A stretch of DNA of 64,000 nt from Ailanthus altissimus (GCA_946807835.1 OX327702.1:10168001-10232000); one strand, 5' to 3'. Positions 24,418 through 37,688 are shown, counted from the first letter of the stretch. A program made the numbers and translations. The notes: a model not told the origin generated them from the sequence alone.

Positions 24418-26102
24418 GCTCAATCTTTATAAAGCTTTATATTCAATATATAGGAAACCTTTCTCAAATCCTTTATGGAGAATTTTTTACGAGTAATTCT
24501 TGATCAACTAAAATATATCTACATTATTTTCAATAACCAATATGTCATTAATATAGAGCATCAAGAAAACTATTATGCTCTCACTGACCTTTCATACACA
24601 CACACCTCCTCATTATTTTTGATAAAATCAAATAATCTTATTACTTCATAAAAACAATGACTGTAACTTTGGGAAACCTGTTAAAGCCCATAAATGGACT
24701 TCTTAAGCCCGCGTACAAGATCTAAGGTCTAGCTAAATACAAAACCTCCTGATTGTTCCATGTATATCTCTACCTTGAGATATGCATGTTGGAACGCCAT
24801 TTTGATATCCATCTTGCCAATTTCTCAAAGTCACAGTATGCCACAAGAGCGAATAGAATTCTAATCGGCTTTAGCATCACTACTGGTTCAAAACTTTTCT
24901 CATAGTTGATTCCAGATCACTGAGGATAACCTTTTTATAACCAATATTGGGCCTATAAGGTCTCTACCATCTATTTGGCTTCCATTACTCATGTAAACTC
25001 CTTACAAATGATGAGAATAATTCCCACGGGTAGTATAACCAAGTTTCAAACTTGATTCTAATGCATATAGTCAATTTTTATTTTTATGGCCTCTTGTTAT
25101 TTTTCTGAATCGATGTCTAACAATGTTTCTTTATAGGTCAAAGGTTCATTTTCTTCTACTAAGAAAACTTCAAGTTCATCTTTAGCATTTAGCATACCCA
25201 AAAGATAACCTAGAGATCCTTTTCAACTTACGTGGAGAATGTGTTCAAAGTCCACTACTTAGTTAACCTTGAGTTTTCATCCTTAGTTCATTGATTTCTA
25301 GATTGACGTAACCAAGTTTAATCTTTCTATGATCCCCATGGTCTATGAGAAACTTTTCCTCTAAGATAGTAGTATACCGAGAAACAAACACACTTTGCTT
25401 CTCTAAATCATAGAATTGGCATCCTATTAAATTCACATGATACTCAATGAACCTATACTTGTACCTATTAAATGCTAGTTTATCCCACTGAGTAACTCTT
25501 ACAAAATCAAATATCCTGCTACATAACTCTTACGTAAGAAGGACAGTACAAGTCTTAAAAAACTTAAAACTCAGCTCCTTTGGATATAAGTATATCCTGC
25601 TACATAACTCTTACGTATACAGGATAGCCTTAAATCTTAACATATTTAAGATTCAGCTACTTTCCTCTCAGTATCTCATACGGAGTGAAAGGAATAGCTT
25701 TTGATGGAACTCTGCTCAATAACCAACTATTACTGAAGCATAATCCTATAAATATAGATCGATAAAACTCATCATCGATCGGACCATATCTAATAAAGTT
25801 TGGTTCCTCATCTCTAAAACATCATTGTGTTGTGGAGTAGCTGGAGGACTATTGTAAGCGAGAATCTCATTCTTCTTTAAACAATCGAAAAACTTACTGT
25901 CAATGTACTCACTATCTCGATCTGATCAAAGGAATGTGACGTACATTCTAGTCTATTTCCCTACTTTCAGTTAAAATCCTCTGAACTTTTCAAAGGTTTC
26001 TGACTTGTGTTTCATAAGAAACACATACCCGTATTATTACAAATCATTGACACAATTTACAAAGTACTAAAATCGTCCTATCACAACGTGATCTATTAGA
26101 TC
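24418..26102 (-). pseudogene. Copia A pol part 2 (integrase core to RT)
   Basis: The minus strand reads YGYVFLMKHKSETFEKFR (about 26030-25975), DSEYI then F..LKKNEILAYNSP (about 25905-25830), and farther on the RT block MDIKMAFQHAYLKVEIYMEQ (about 24810-24750) and GLKKSIYGL. These are standard Ty1/copia integrase and reverse transcriptase signatures. Several stops and frameshifts are present. A 26-bp phrase ATATCCTGCTACATAACTCT... occurs twice, 81 bp apart (25511 and 25592). The 5' part of the same integrase resumes at 30116 beyond the nested element. Confidence 0.8.
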
Positions 26103-26107
26103 GCATA

Positions 26108-26405
26108 TGTAGTAACCAGTATCCACAACCGGTAAGAATAAATATTTATATATGTATAAATATACGTATTTTATTTGTATGTGGATGATACTTGATTTAT
26201 GTATTGTTATTAGTAGTGTTTGTATAGGTTAAGATCATACTATTAGCATTGGGTTTAATTGCAAGACTTTAGATTTATTTTAGGAACCAAATTGTAATAC
26301 TTTGAAAGTTTTGGGGGCAAATTTGTAAATACCAAAAATTAGCCTCTTAGTATAAAAATACACTTTTGAAATCCTAATTCACTCTTTTGGGTCTAGGGCG
26401 TGACA
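26108..26405 (+). repeat. Left LTR of nested element, internally deleted
   Basis: 298 bp. It equals the first 286 bp of the right LTR joined directly to its last 12 bp. The junction falls at an 11-bp word TCTTTTGGGTC that occurs twice in the right LTR (27681-27691 and 30088-30098), 2407 bp apart; 2705 minus 2407 is exactly 298. About 13 substitutions over the shared 298 bp by hand count. Confidence 0.9.
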
Positions 26406-27405
26406 GCTTTTAGTGGTAACAGAGTTAAAATATGATTCTGTAGACTTTTAAGTGTCGAGTCAAGGGAACCGAGCAGATGCCAAATCCTTAAGATTGTATT
26501 TGTAGCTTTGTTGTGTAAATATTTGACATATTGCTTAAATTTTTGTATGATTTTGTGAAGATGACACATGATCCAAGAGCTGCAAAAATTGTTGATGTTG
26601 TAGATAATGGTACCTTGTGGAATCTTTTCTGTTTGAAATCGAGTTTATATAAATAAATAAAAAAAAAAAGCAAACATGTCAATCCTAATGAGAAAATGAT
26701 ATCCAATAAGATGGACTATGTTTTAAAGAGTTAAAGCAAGAGATATAATGCTGAGATTTATGGTTTAAGAATCCATTGAACTAAAAGTCTTTTTATTGAA
26801 GTTGATTTTTGATCATTTAAGATAATGCCTTCAATATTCTGATTTGAATGACAACTTAGTTACGTAGAAATGCTAAATTATTTGCATTTTGAGAATGATA
26901 TCAAGGTAGTAAATGATATTATGACATATGAGTATACGTTGAAGGGATAAAATTTTCAGAGGAGTTAAGAATTTTATTTAAAAAATTAGTATGGGTATTC
27001 TACATCTATGTTATTCTTTGATGAATAAAAGGTGAATTGTATATATGCCCATTAAATATTGAACGAATGGGAGAAAAGAATAAAAATATGTGTGTATAAT
27101 TTTTATAAGTCCATAATGTGTGCCATGTGTTTATTTTATGGATATATGTTTCGTACTCCTCTCATATACTAAGCTATGAACCAACTTAGAGATAATCTAA
27201 CATATGAATGAGTGTTTATCAGGATTTGGACCATAATGAGCAAAACTTATATACTAAGAAGATTGATTTGTAAATGTTTTATGAATAAACCATACTGTTG
27301 AAAAGGCAACTTGGGAATGAGAATAAGAAATAAGATTTAAGTATCCTCATATGTTTGCTCAAGTCATGAATTTCGAGGACGAAATTCTTATAAGGAGGGG
27401 AGAAT

Positions 27406-30110
27406 TGTAGTAACCAGTATCCACAACCGGTAAGAATAAATATTTATATATGTATAAATATACGTATTTTATTTGTATGTGGGTGATACTTGATTTATGT
27501 ATTGTTATTAGTAGTGTTTGTATAAATTAAGGTCATACTATTAGCATTGGGTTTAATTCTAAGACTTTAGATTTATTTTAGGGACCAAATTGTAATACTT
27601 TAAAAGTTTTGGGGACAAATTCGTAAATACCAAAAATTAGCCTCTTAGTATAAAAATACACTTTTAAAACCCTAATTCACTCTTTTGGGTCGAGCCATCC
27701 CTTTTAGAGTGAGAAAAGAGAGAAAGAAAGGGGAGAGAAAGAGAAGAAGAAGAAGAAAAAGAAGAAGAAATTGGAATTTTAGATTTTAAGAGGTATATCA
27801 CAACTATTTCTCAATTTATTGATGTTAATTAAGTTAATTCCTTTAAGTTTTGATTTCTGAAAATATGTATAATTGAGTATTTGATGTGTGTTTCGTAAGA
27901 TATTGTGAGAATTGATGATGATCTATGTAGATAGCTTGATAAATCATGATGAATTGTAGAATTTCTACTTGATAGTCTCCTGATCCAAGAATTTTATAAA
28001 TTGTTGTGATTCGATTCTGGTATTGAATTTTGAGTATATGAAATTAGACATGTTTAGGATTACCTAAGACTTTGAATTGATTGAAAATTGCAGAAATTGA
28101 ATTTGTAGTGAATTTACCAAACTGACCCTGAAATTCTAGAAATTTCCTATGTAAACAGTATGATACAGTGACAAATAATTTTTGACTTGCTAAATGATCT
28201 TTAAAAATTACGAGTTTATGATATATGATAATTTTATATGTCTAATATGATATACTCAGAATTGAGAATTTAAATCATTGCGGTTGAAGTGTTATGATTT
28301 TCTAAAGTGTATCAGCTCATTGCAGTATTTGATTAACAGATTTTTTAAAGCTATGAAATAAAATAGTTTTAAAATACTTTTGGCAGTGATTTTGAAGTGA
28401 AATATTTATCATGGATTTAGTTATGTGTCAAGAGTATTTCGGTGGTAGTTTTATGATTATTAAATTAGTATATGATTTTATAAAATGGGGAGATTGAATA
28501 CTGTTCAGTAAATATCTTGATCCTATCAAGTTAGTAGTTTGGATTCGATGGTGTGTATGGAATGGATTGTGTAGGAAGTTTGATATAATATTTATAAATA
28601 AGAAGGATATATGAGTCAAGAATGATATATTCTAATTTTTGAGTAATTAGACATCATTTGAGGTATTAGAAAATTTTATTAAGTGTAAGTGGTCAGAATG
28701 ACTGGTTTTGAGAAACCAAGTATTTAGACCAATTTGATGTGATAAATGCATTGTGTATAATTTTTTAAGCTATTTAAAGTATTTTGTGTGAATTGTGAGG
28801 CTTATGAAAGGATTAATCTCCATTGATAGGTTAAGGAGATTTAAGCCTTGTAGCTGAAAGTGCTAAGAGGTAAGTATACTAGACTTTTACTGAAATCATA
28901 ATAAGCATAGTAATTGTCTATGTATGATTTTGTAAATGTTCTTAAAAATATGTTTATGTTATGCCAAAGTGTATTTGATATGAAATGTGAAAGACATATG
29001 TTTATGAATGTGAGCATTGACATTGAGTATGGACATACATGTGTTTTTGAAAGTGAGCTTTCAAAATGAAATGTGTTTAACAAAGAAAGCTTTGAAGTGT
29101 AATATGTCCATGAGAAACATTTTGTGTTTTGAGGATGCTTGAACTCACTGTTGACTTAGTAGGCATCTTATGTTATTTGTGGAGCCTTTCTTTCGGGATT
29201 GGTATATGTTATGTGTTCCGTATATATGGAGGATCCTATTGGTACCTAAAGGAAGATTGAGTCATCACATTCGTGTAGTGGCATATTGGTGCATGTGAGA
29301 GGACTCACCGATTATCAGGGTGAGGGTTTGGCTCTTACCTTCGGGCTTGACCATTATATATGTGTAATTTAAACCTCACTTGTACTATTCTTCTCATACG
29401 GTATGTCACCTACAAGTGACATTTGGCTCATTATGTGATATGTGATGTGTAAGTCCTATTAAGTAGTAGTTGAGTAATGGTATTCCTGTATTATATTTTG
29501 AAAGAATGTGTAAACGCTTACATGACATGTGATTTGATAAGATTATGATTTTGATTGATCACAACATATCATACATATGCATTGTGTACATATATGTATT
29601 TGTATTTGATAAATGAAAAACTAGTATGCTTACTGAGTTTTATACTCATTGTATTTATGGTAATTTCAGGTAAATAAAGTACATATGTGCTTAGTAGATT
29701 TGGCAAGGCTTCTGCTGTTCCTTGGGATCCCTAAGTTGCTAGGTTGCTAAGTGTTTTATTTGGAGACACGTGGGATAAGATATTTGATCTGTCCCTATTG
29801 AATAAATACTTATGTATTATTTTATTGTGTGTGGTTGGATTTAGTTTAAGTTTCACCACGTATGGTTATGGATTGATTTTAAGTAAGAATTTGCAATGAA
29901 TATATTATGGGCTTCCGGTAACAAAGTTGCTACTGGTGACGTAGTAGAGTGTTAATCTCTGAGAAAACTCTGCGTATCTCCGGTTTACTAATTGTCCCAG
30001 TCATAATTCAAATGTTATAATTCTGAAAGAAATTAAAATGAATGTTTAAATATTATTGAATGAGCGTAAGTTATGTCATGTATCGGATCTTTTGGGTCTG
30101 GGGCGTGACA
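27406..30110 (+). repeat. Right LTR of nested element (2705 bp)
   Basis: It starts TGTAGTAACC and ends TGGGGCGTGACA. It includes a GAA-rich purine stretch (27710-27775) and long non-coding AT-rich sequence. ORFs inside (28428-28619, 28841-29083, minus) resemble nothing and are by-products of base composition. Confidence 0.85.
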
Positions 30111-30115
30111 GCAAA

Positions 30116-31340
30116 CATCACCATGTACCAATTCCAATAAATTAGTGGCTCGGTGTCCAATACCTAAAGATAAAAGTTTAATCATCTCTCTGAATACATT
30201 ATTCATAAACTGATTAAGTCTCTATGGTCAGATCAGGTATCCAACTATATTTAACCAGACAGGTTAGGCGTCACAGGCCTATATGACCTAATCTCATATG
30301 TCATAATTTCGTATCATTCAAAAATTATGATCTACTAACATTTCTAATTATATACTATGTCTATTTATTAACTGACATTCAACTAATTATACATCATTCA
30401 CATCATATGAACATGAGAAACTATTCCTAATGTTTATATGATATCATTCATTGTCAAGTACAGGAAGGGACATGATTTGTTAAATGATGTTCTGAATACA
30501 ATACTAATTATGTAATACAACTATTGTATTGCATGGGAGAAGTAAGTTAAACTGTCAAAAAACTTGGACCTGTAAAAAATCATCATTTTTTACTCCTAAC
30601 AATACTTCTCCAGGCTGTTGTATTTTAGTCTCTCTCAATCCCTGCAACATATTACAAATGTGAGAGGGACATGTCGTATCTCATACCAAGCTTGAACTGG
30701 CATCATATGTCATAGAAATGTCTATTTTTCAAACATAAACATGTAGGAGTCTTCCTGACAATGAGAATATATCTAGGGCATTGGGATTTCCAATGCTCAA
30801 CCTTACTGCAGTGGAAACGCTTTCCATCTACTTTGCTCTCTTGTTGATCTTTGGATAATTGTTGCCTCTGTGGACTTATCTTGGGTACTTGCCTCATCCT
30901 CTTCTCTTATTTACCTCTGGACTTGCCTGATGTCCTTGGAGTAGAAGATGAAGCACCATGAACAAAGAGGGTCACACCTTTTCCGTTGATGTCCTTCAGA
31001 AATGCACTATTATAAATACTTTACGGAAAACTCTGATCAACAATATAATTAAGTTTTTCTGAATTCATAACATTTCTGAGATTCATCTGCCAGTTAGAGT
31101 AATTCCTCGTACTATTGAGTTAGTCTCCATCAACTATGTGCATCAACAGGTTCGTAGTGGCGATTTTACTTGACAGGCCAAAATAAACGGGAGATGTAAG
31201 CGAAATGGTTATTAAATTGCTAATTGAATGTTTTAGATCATGGGCATAATAGTTATACATTTTCAATCTAAAACGCTCTCTTACTGCTTTACATAATTCC
31301 GATAATTTCTCGAACGAAAAAACGATAGTTTAAACTCTTT
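30116..31340 (-). pseudogene. Copia A gag end to integrase start
   Basis: The minus strand reads a gag zinc knuckle at 30897-30703 (KRFHCSKVEHWKSQCPRYI) and, toward the nested element, ATNLLELVHGDVC (about 30155-30111), the start of the integrase core. The knuckle is CX2CX4HX4C in the family; here the first Cys is Arg, so zinc binding would be lost. Protease lies between but is too decayed to define. The gag portion beyond 30900 is broken by stops. Confidence 0.7.
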
Positions 31341-31374
31341 AAATTATACGGTGAAAAATAAATACTATTAGAAT

Positions 31375-31995
31375 TTTACTCTGACCTCACGCTATAACAA
31401 TATTGGCCTTTATAAACCCAACAGGTAGACAACACTTGTCAATTACTTCTCATGTAACTCTTATCATTTGATCTTGAATATATTTTATCCTTACGCTATA
31501 ACAATATTGGGTAAATATATTCCAGATTAACTTGTCAATAATCATATATATGTTACTGATACTACTCTCATGCTGTAGTAATATTAAATAATACGTTCGT
31601 ATATATTTGCCTCATCTCATGTTTAATCGGTATAGTCCAAGCTCAACCGACCAAATCCCTCATGTTGTAGCAATATTGAGAAAATGTTGACTGACTCGTC
31701 TAACACCGTATTAATAAGACAGATCATAATAAAATATTATCTCATAATGTAATATTATTCAATCTAATTAAGAGAGATTTTTTCTTATTTTTTGGATCCC
31801 ATCTCATGAGAAGGTGATTCTCAATTAATAAATTTTTTTATGCAAATACAACTAACTCCCACCAATAAGGCTACGAATAGAGAAAATTTGATCTTGGTTT
31901 ATAATGCAGACCACTAACTCTTATCATTGCATCTCAGAAACCTTAATGTAGACTGATAATTTTTATCACTACATCTCATAAACCAGCATATGCAA
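31375..31995 (-). repeat. Copia A leader with spaced direct repeats
   Basis: Non-coding leader between the primer site and gag. A motif like CTCAYGCTRTARYAATATT occurs near 31383, 31490, 31566, 31660 and, weaker, 31740, at spacings of about 75-107 bp. A second repeat (TAACTCTTATCATTGCATCTCAGAAACC / TAATTTTTATCACTACATCTCATAAACC type, about 31915 and 31963) follows. The repeats suggest serial duplication within the leader. Confidence 0.7.
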
Positions 31996-32233
31996 GATTT
32001 TAATTTTGAAACACTGTTTAAATCACTGTTTAAGTGAACAGTTTTTTAACACTGTTTAAAGTTATTGTTCATGTGAAGAGTGTCACGCTGCGGTGCCCAT
32101 TATAAAGCCAAGGAACCAAGTGTAATTCCACTTTAGTATACCCGCTTTAACACGTAAAATGCACCATTTTACACTAGAACTTTTATCATCAATACTTCCA
32201 TCACTTAAACAACACCCATATTAAGACAAAATC

Positions 32234-32246
32234 GGCTTTGATACCA
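32234..32246 (-). other. Primer-binding site of copia A
   Basis: Plus strand GGCTTTGATACCA; on the minus strand TGGTATCAAAGCC, complementary to the 3' end of initiator methionine tRNA, the usual primer of Ty1/copia. It lies four bases inside the 5' LTR boundary at 32251 and fixes the element's orientation. Confidence 0.9.
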
Positions 32247-32250
32247 AATT

Positions 32251-34449
32251 TGTTAAGGATCTTTTGTACTAGGGTGTATGCATGTGCTACTGTGTTCATT
32301 GTATCAAATGCGCACCTCATACATATTATGGCGCAAAAGAATATAAAAATATATAATAAACACATATAACACATATATTAATCAAATTAATATATAAGAA
32401 TGAGTTTGAGAATTCACCAAACGTGTAGCTTTTACACGTGTAATTGGGAGTTCGCCTAAAGACCAACTCGTTGACAATTTCAGTCATCAACTCGGTGAGC
32501 TTGGTAAGTTAGAACAAAAGCTCGACTTATCCAACACCGATTTTAAAACTCAAATGCTATGAATTTATTTTTTTTCTTAATTAACTCTTTAATCAATAAA
32601 ACAAATTCATATGTTGTTGCAATTGATAGCCAACAAATACAATTAATAGAATCCATTTCAACTCTTGAAATTAATTCATAAAATGATCAAAATCCCTTTA
32701 GAATTGCTCTTATTATTGTCGGCCACTATTTTTCCCTTTTGTTTTAACAACATCATGTAAAAGCAATTCCAAATTGATTTCTACACGGTCACAAACGTTT
32801 TTTACATTTCAATTACATATATCATTAAATGCATAATATAGTAATCATAATATATATATTTGGCTACCAAGTATGTTTATGTATGTATATACATATTATT
32901 ATTATATTAATAATATTATTATATATATATTTGGGACCAAGTATATATATTAATATTATATCCATTAATGTAATATATTTATTATATTATATAATAATAA
33001 ATATCTTTGATTATTTAATTTTTAAATAATTAATAAGTGAAATTAATATTTTTCCCCTTTTTAATAGTCATCAAGTATACCCTCTAGTGTGTTCCACTAT
33101 ACCTACACTTAGGTAAACTCAACTAATGGCCTACAATATGCCACGTGTCATGAAATAATTAGTAAATAATAATTGTTAACTAATTTTTGTATTTAACACT
33201 TAATACGTACATGTGCATATTTTTGTGGTAATGTTGGATATTATTAGACTGAACAATTCAATTCAGTATACTGCCCCAGTGTACAACAAGTACACTATAT
33301 ACCGTTAGACTCTCTAGGTTCACTCCCGATTTGTCAAATAGAACTATTCCATGAGTCTGTGAACACTGCTTCACGTACGCGTCACAAAAATACAAGTCAA
33401 CGCGTTGACCATCCAAGTTGAGGTCACAACCTATACGTATAGTCCTTCTGTCATGATATTCTAGATGTGCGAGGATATAAATTATTACCGTCAAATCTCC
33501 ATGTGCTTATCTACATTCTATCTCCAGACTTGTATTTTGCTGAATAATATACGCAAACTCTTTTGCCATTTTGTTCAACTCTGGCGGAAACTATTTTTAA
33601 GGATAAATGCTTGTGGCCGCAAGACTTTCTGAGATATAGTCTCGGAGCATTTGGATATCTAACTTCTTATGCGAGCTGACGGATCCTATATATGTACACA
33701 CCAGACTCCATAAGCATCGGACCATACCTAACGACACCCAACGGTCACACTAAGAAAGGTCTGTGACATGCATGGAACCAAAGTATGGTAGATCACTTAC
33801 AAGCCAACCATGGCACTCAGGTCAAAAGACCATGTATACTACTCAACTCGAGAAGACCCTTCGTTGACCGCTTACATAGGATGTCTGTTGGAGATTCTCA
33901 TGAGCCCGTCCCATATCTAGTCCTAACTGGATACCCATATGTCAATACGAGCTCCAAGCTCACGGTCTGCTAAGAATAACTATCTATACCCTATAGGTAC
34001 AACATATGCTGATCTATATAAAGGTATCCACGGACACGCCCACATTGACCGAAATAGATCAGGGACAATATTTGAGAATATACTTGCACAACTGAGATTT
34101 CCTAACACCTAATTGCAACTCTTACAACTATACAATTACTAATATATTCCCAGGTATATGTCTCATTACAGACAAGGCTCCAACTCTTAGATCTTTGTTG
34201 AATATTTTAACCAACTAACTCTTAATTATGCTAACTCTTAACATCTATATCTCTTAGCGTGGCCAACTGAGGGCCCTGATCTAAACTCCTTTAGATCAGA
34301 TCTGAACTCCTTCAGATCATTCAATGTCTATAATGTTACATTGTATGGTACCATATAAATTGACATTAGTAATTTAATAGAAATGTACACTTGTATAAAT
34401 AACAAATATATCTACATTTAGGGATGGCACGTAAGCATTAACTCTAACA
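32251..34449 (-). repeat. Family-A LTR copy A3 (5' LTR, 2199 bp)
   Basis: Plus strand TGTTAAGGATC ... ATTAACTCTAACA; TG...CA ends. It aligns in reverse with A1 and A4 along most of its length and in direct orientation with A2. It is about 600 bp shorter than A1, missing parts of the region equivalent to A1 13800-14600. The 5-bp flank ATTTG follows at 34450. Confidence 0.85.
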
Positions 34450-34679
34450 ATTTGATTATCACTCAAGGTAAAATTCTAGAGCATACATGATTAAGAACAT
34501 GATTTTAGATCCTATTTAGACCGTTTAAGCCTTTTTAACCTACTATTAGGTATAATTTATCCCTAGTGAGCCTAAATACATGTTTTCTTTAATTAACCAC
34601 AAAACAATTACACCTTGGCCAAATATAATCTCTCTTATAAAATCCTGACACACTAGTATAGTAGTCCTGTTACAACACT

Positions 34680-36250
34680 TTATTGAAGATTGTGTTTAAG
34701 AAAAAAAAAGTGAAAAGGAAAGTCATATTGTGGTTTTGTTAGTTCAAATAAAATATAAAAGTTTAAGTTTTGGGGAAATTTTTCGAATTCATTAAGAATT
34801 GTCCCAAAAAAAAAGTGCATTCCCTTAGCTTAGAAGAAGAAGAAGAAGAAAAGAAATGTTTAAGCAACAAAAATCAACAAGGGAAAGTAAGAAATTAAAT
34901 TTTGGGGAGACCCATTGGAAGAATTCATGGGTTCGAATAGGTTCTAGTTTGTTTATGATATGAGGTAAACTGAAAAAGAGTCCAATTATCCTACCTTCAC
35001 CTTAAACCTTATATTACAAGTTGAATTAAAGCCCTAATTAATCCTTGGTTATGTATGTACCTACATTAGTAGAGAATAATATGAATAGCAAGCTTATAGA
35101 GTGCACTTGGAATAAAAATTTGTAAAGACTGAATTCATATAAACTAATCCAGGTGTAATTAACTAAAAATAATGACCATACACAAACACACATTAATCAC
35201 TTGTGAGGTAAAATAAGTATAAGGGTTAGTCATGATGGATTTTTACGGTATTTTAAAAGTTTTAAAGAGTTATGGTCAAGATACAATCTTTGAGGCCTAG
35301 TATTAATCATCGACCAACCTATCAATTTATTTTTAAGTTAATTTTATTGGTTTTATTTTCTCTTTGCTTGAGCATGAGCAAATGGTTAAGCTTGGGGAGA
35401 TTAATAGGCTGAATTATTATTAGTATTTTTATCTCCTTAAACTTAATATTTGTTCATTTAAAGTCAAATATTTGGCTATCTATGCATATTTTGATTGAAT
35501 TATAGGTTTAAAGTCATTTTGCGTAAGAAAGATTGAAAACAGATGAAAAAGGAGTAAAAAATGTCAAAATTGAAGTTAGCATCGTTGCCGCAAAAGAGAA
35601 CATTGCAGCACTCTAGAAACATGCTCCAAGTCCAAATTTGAGGGCTGTAGTGCTCAAAGCTCAATGTCCCAGTACTAATGCAACCTGCTAAATTAGTAAA
35701 GATCCAAAAGCTGAGTGTCGCAGCACTATGAAGGCAGTACTGCAATGATGAACCGAAATTAAGCCAACATCGCAATGCTGGGTTGTCAAGGTCGCAATAC
35801 TAGGGCGAAAATTGGCAAATTCTATTTTGACTTGGACGATAAGGACAATCTAAATTAGAGCTTTCAACTTATATATAAAAGTAATAAATATAACAATAGG
35901 AGAGCACAAAAGAGAACCAGTTGTATTGGAGTTTATAGCAAAGATTAAAGAGATGACTTCTACAATAAGAAAGAGATAGAAGACGAAGATTTCAAGGCAC
36001 TATTGCTTTTCTTCTGTGCTTTTTATTTGTTGTAGATTGGTTTTCTTCATAATGTTAATTGTTTAATGCTCTAAAACTTTATTTATCATCATGAACTAAG
36101 GTTTTATTATTATGATTGAATCTTTGAACTCGATATATAATTGAATTTACTCTTTTTTTCTTATTTTATTAACTCAATATCATAATTGTCAGTTTGTATT
36201 TGCTTACTGTTTTTTATTTATTTGGCCGATAATTAAATTATTCTATAAAC
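34680..36250 (+). mobile_element. Tat/Athila-like 3' end and partial LTR
   Basis: Non-coding DNA with the style of a Ty3/gypsy Tat/Athila 3' region: AAGTTTAAGTTTTGGGGAAA near 34764, a GAA-rich run near 34843, and AAGCTTGGGGAGATTAATAG (35389-35408), a likely polypurine tract followed by a TGAATT LTR start at about 35411. The LTR part has a GC-richer block (about 35580-35820) with repeated CGCAATGCTG / GCAGCACT words, a pattern also seen in the solo LTR at 49814-51193. The right end is not defined. No coding part remains. Confidence 0.5.
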
Positions 36251-36749
36251 CATAAAAAACTTGTAAAAGAAATTTATTTGTTCAATCATAAATAAACTAA
36301 TATATGATTATAGTATAATAACTATGAGTTACATATAAAATAAGAATATACTCATATGATATATATAATTTTAAAAGACATATTCTTAAAGAATCTTACT
36401 CTCATCTCATTACCATAAGAATGTACTTAATTGTTAGGACAAGACATATTTACTTGTCTATTATGAGAGAATAAAGTTGCTATAGATAGAAGCAAAATAA
36501 ATTGTCAACAAAATTAAAAAATATATATTATAATTTAATTATTGAAAATGCACCCAATTTTATAAATATTTCTAAAGTTGCTATATTCATTACAATAACA
36601 TAGAGAATAAAGATTCATAGAAGACAAAACAAAGAGATAATCCATTGACTGAGTATTATGAATAGCATTTGTGGTTCAACCATTACAAAATGTACAAATG
36701 AATAACGTTTGAGATATATAGAAATTCATCTCACATCCAATAATGCACA

Positions 36750-36807
36750 GTCGCACTCGGAAAAGAGCTTATATAGTTGTCGCACTCGGAAAAGAGCTTA
36801 TATAGTT
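36750..36807. repeat. Perfect 29-bp tandem duplication
   Basis: A 29-mer starting GTCGCACTCGGAAAAGAGCT and ending TTATATAGTT is present twice head to tail, with no difference between units. Confidence 0.95.
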
Positions 36808-37589
36808 TCTTCACTTGTTCAATTGCATCACTTCAATTAGCCACCGTGAGTGCCACACCACCTACATACTTAAAAGACAAATAATCCTATGCAGGGTAAT
36901 AGCCACTTTTAGCATGGAAATTTGCTTAACAAACTGAGTTTCAGAAGACGAGCCAATTGTCCCCGCAATGGTCATCTTTGAGCCATTACTTCTGATGATT
37001 CATAAAGTAGTTGCAGCACCTCTGGCACACTCCAAGCCTAAAATAAGTTTTAAAAGAATTCAAAATATCACAGGTGTGACTCTAACTTCTTGTCACAAGT
37101 TAATACATCCGACTTTCGATGCTGACCAGCCCAAAATACTTTCACCACCCAAAGACAAATGTGGGGTCACACTCTGCAAGAAATATGCATGGACTTACAT
37201 TAAATATTTTTTTTTTAAAATTGTACATTGCTTGACTAGTATGTTTCTTATCTATTTCCAATAAGACAACCAAATATCAGAAAAACCTTAGAAAGAGATA
37301 GAAGTCGTTACAGAGACAATGAAGCATTATTTCACACTAACAACAATCAACAAGTTTAACTTATTATAAGTAGTAAAATATACATCAAAAACAACAAAAA
37401 TGAATAAGTTTTCAAAAGTAAATAAAGCTTCCTTTCTTTATTGCTAAAACTATTTTATTTTCATATAGAATGGCAAAAAGAATAAACCAAAAAAGAAAAA
37501 AGAATTCCTAAAAGCAAACTTAAGAACCCAACTTTGTAACTTAAAGTTAAAACAAGAATCAGTAGGCTAAACAGGAGAACAAATTACCA

Positions 37590-37688
37590 AAATAAGTAAA
37601 ACCCAGTTAAGACAGAGAGAGATTACCTTGAACCCATGAAAAGTAAAACCCGGTTAAGACAGAGAGAGAGATTACCTTGAACTCATTA
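37590..37688. repeat. ~50-bp tandem duplication
   Basis: AAGTAAAACCC[AG]GTTAAG, a GA-dinucleotide run and GATTACCTTGAAC[CT]CAT occur twice in tandem with one substitution in each landmark and two extra GA bases in copy two. Confidence 0.9.

Larger units (their letters stand above)
26108..30110 (+). mobile_element. Chromovirus-like LTR element nested in copia A
   Basis: It is bounded by TGTAGTAACC...GGGCGTGACA LTRs of 298 bp (left) and 2705 bp (right), with flanks GCATA (26103-26107) and GCAAA (30111-30115), a 5-bp target duplication with one change. Joining the flanks restores the copia reading ELVHGDVC into the downstream integrase. The 1-kb interior (26406-27405) has a primer-site-like GTGGTAACAGAG at its left and a purine tract AAGGAGGGGAGAAT at its right, preceded by GAATTTCGAGGACGAAATTC, a hallmark of Ty3/gypsy chromovirus ends. 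No gag-pol remains, so it is non-autonomous. Lineage (Tekay/Del type) is inference. Confidence 0.9.
23280..34449 (-). mobile_element. Copia element A, minus strand, nested and decayed
   Basis: A Ty1/copia-type element read right to left: 5' LTR 32251-34449, primer-binding site 32234-32246, leader, gag, integrase, RT, then a 5'-truncated 3' LTR 23280-24417. Outer flanks GTTTG (23275-23279) and ATTTG (34450-34454) are a 5-bp target duplication with one change, so both outer ends are original. A chromovirus-like element (26108-30110) splits the integrase. The distal part of pol and the first half of the 3' LTR have been deleted. It cannot move on its own. Confidence 0.85.
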
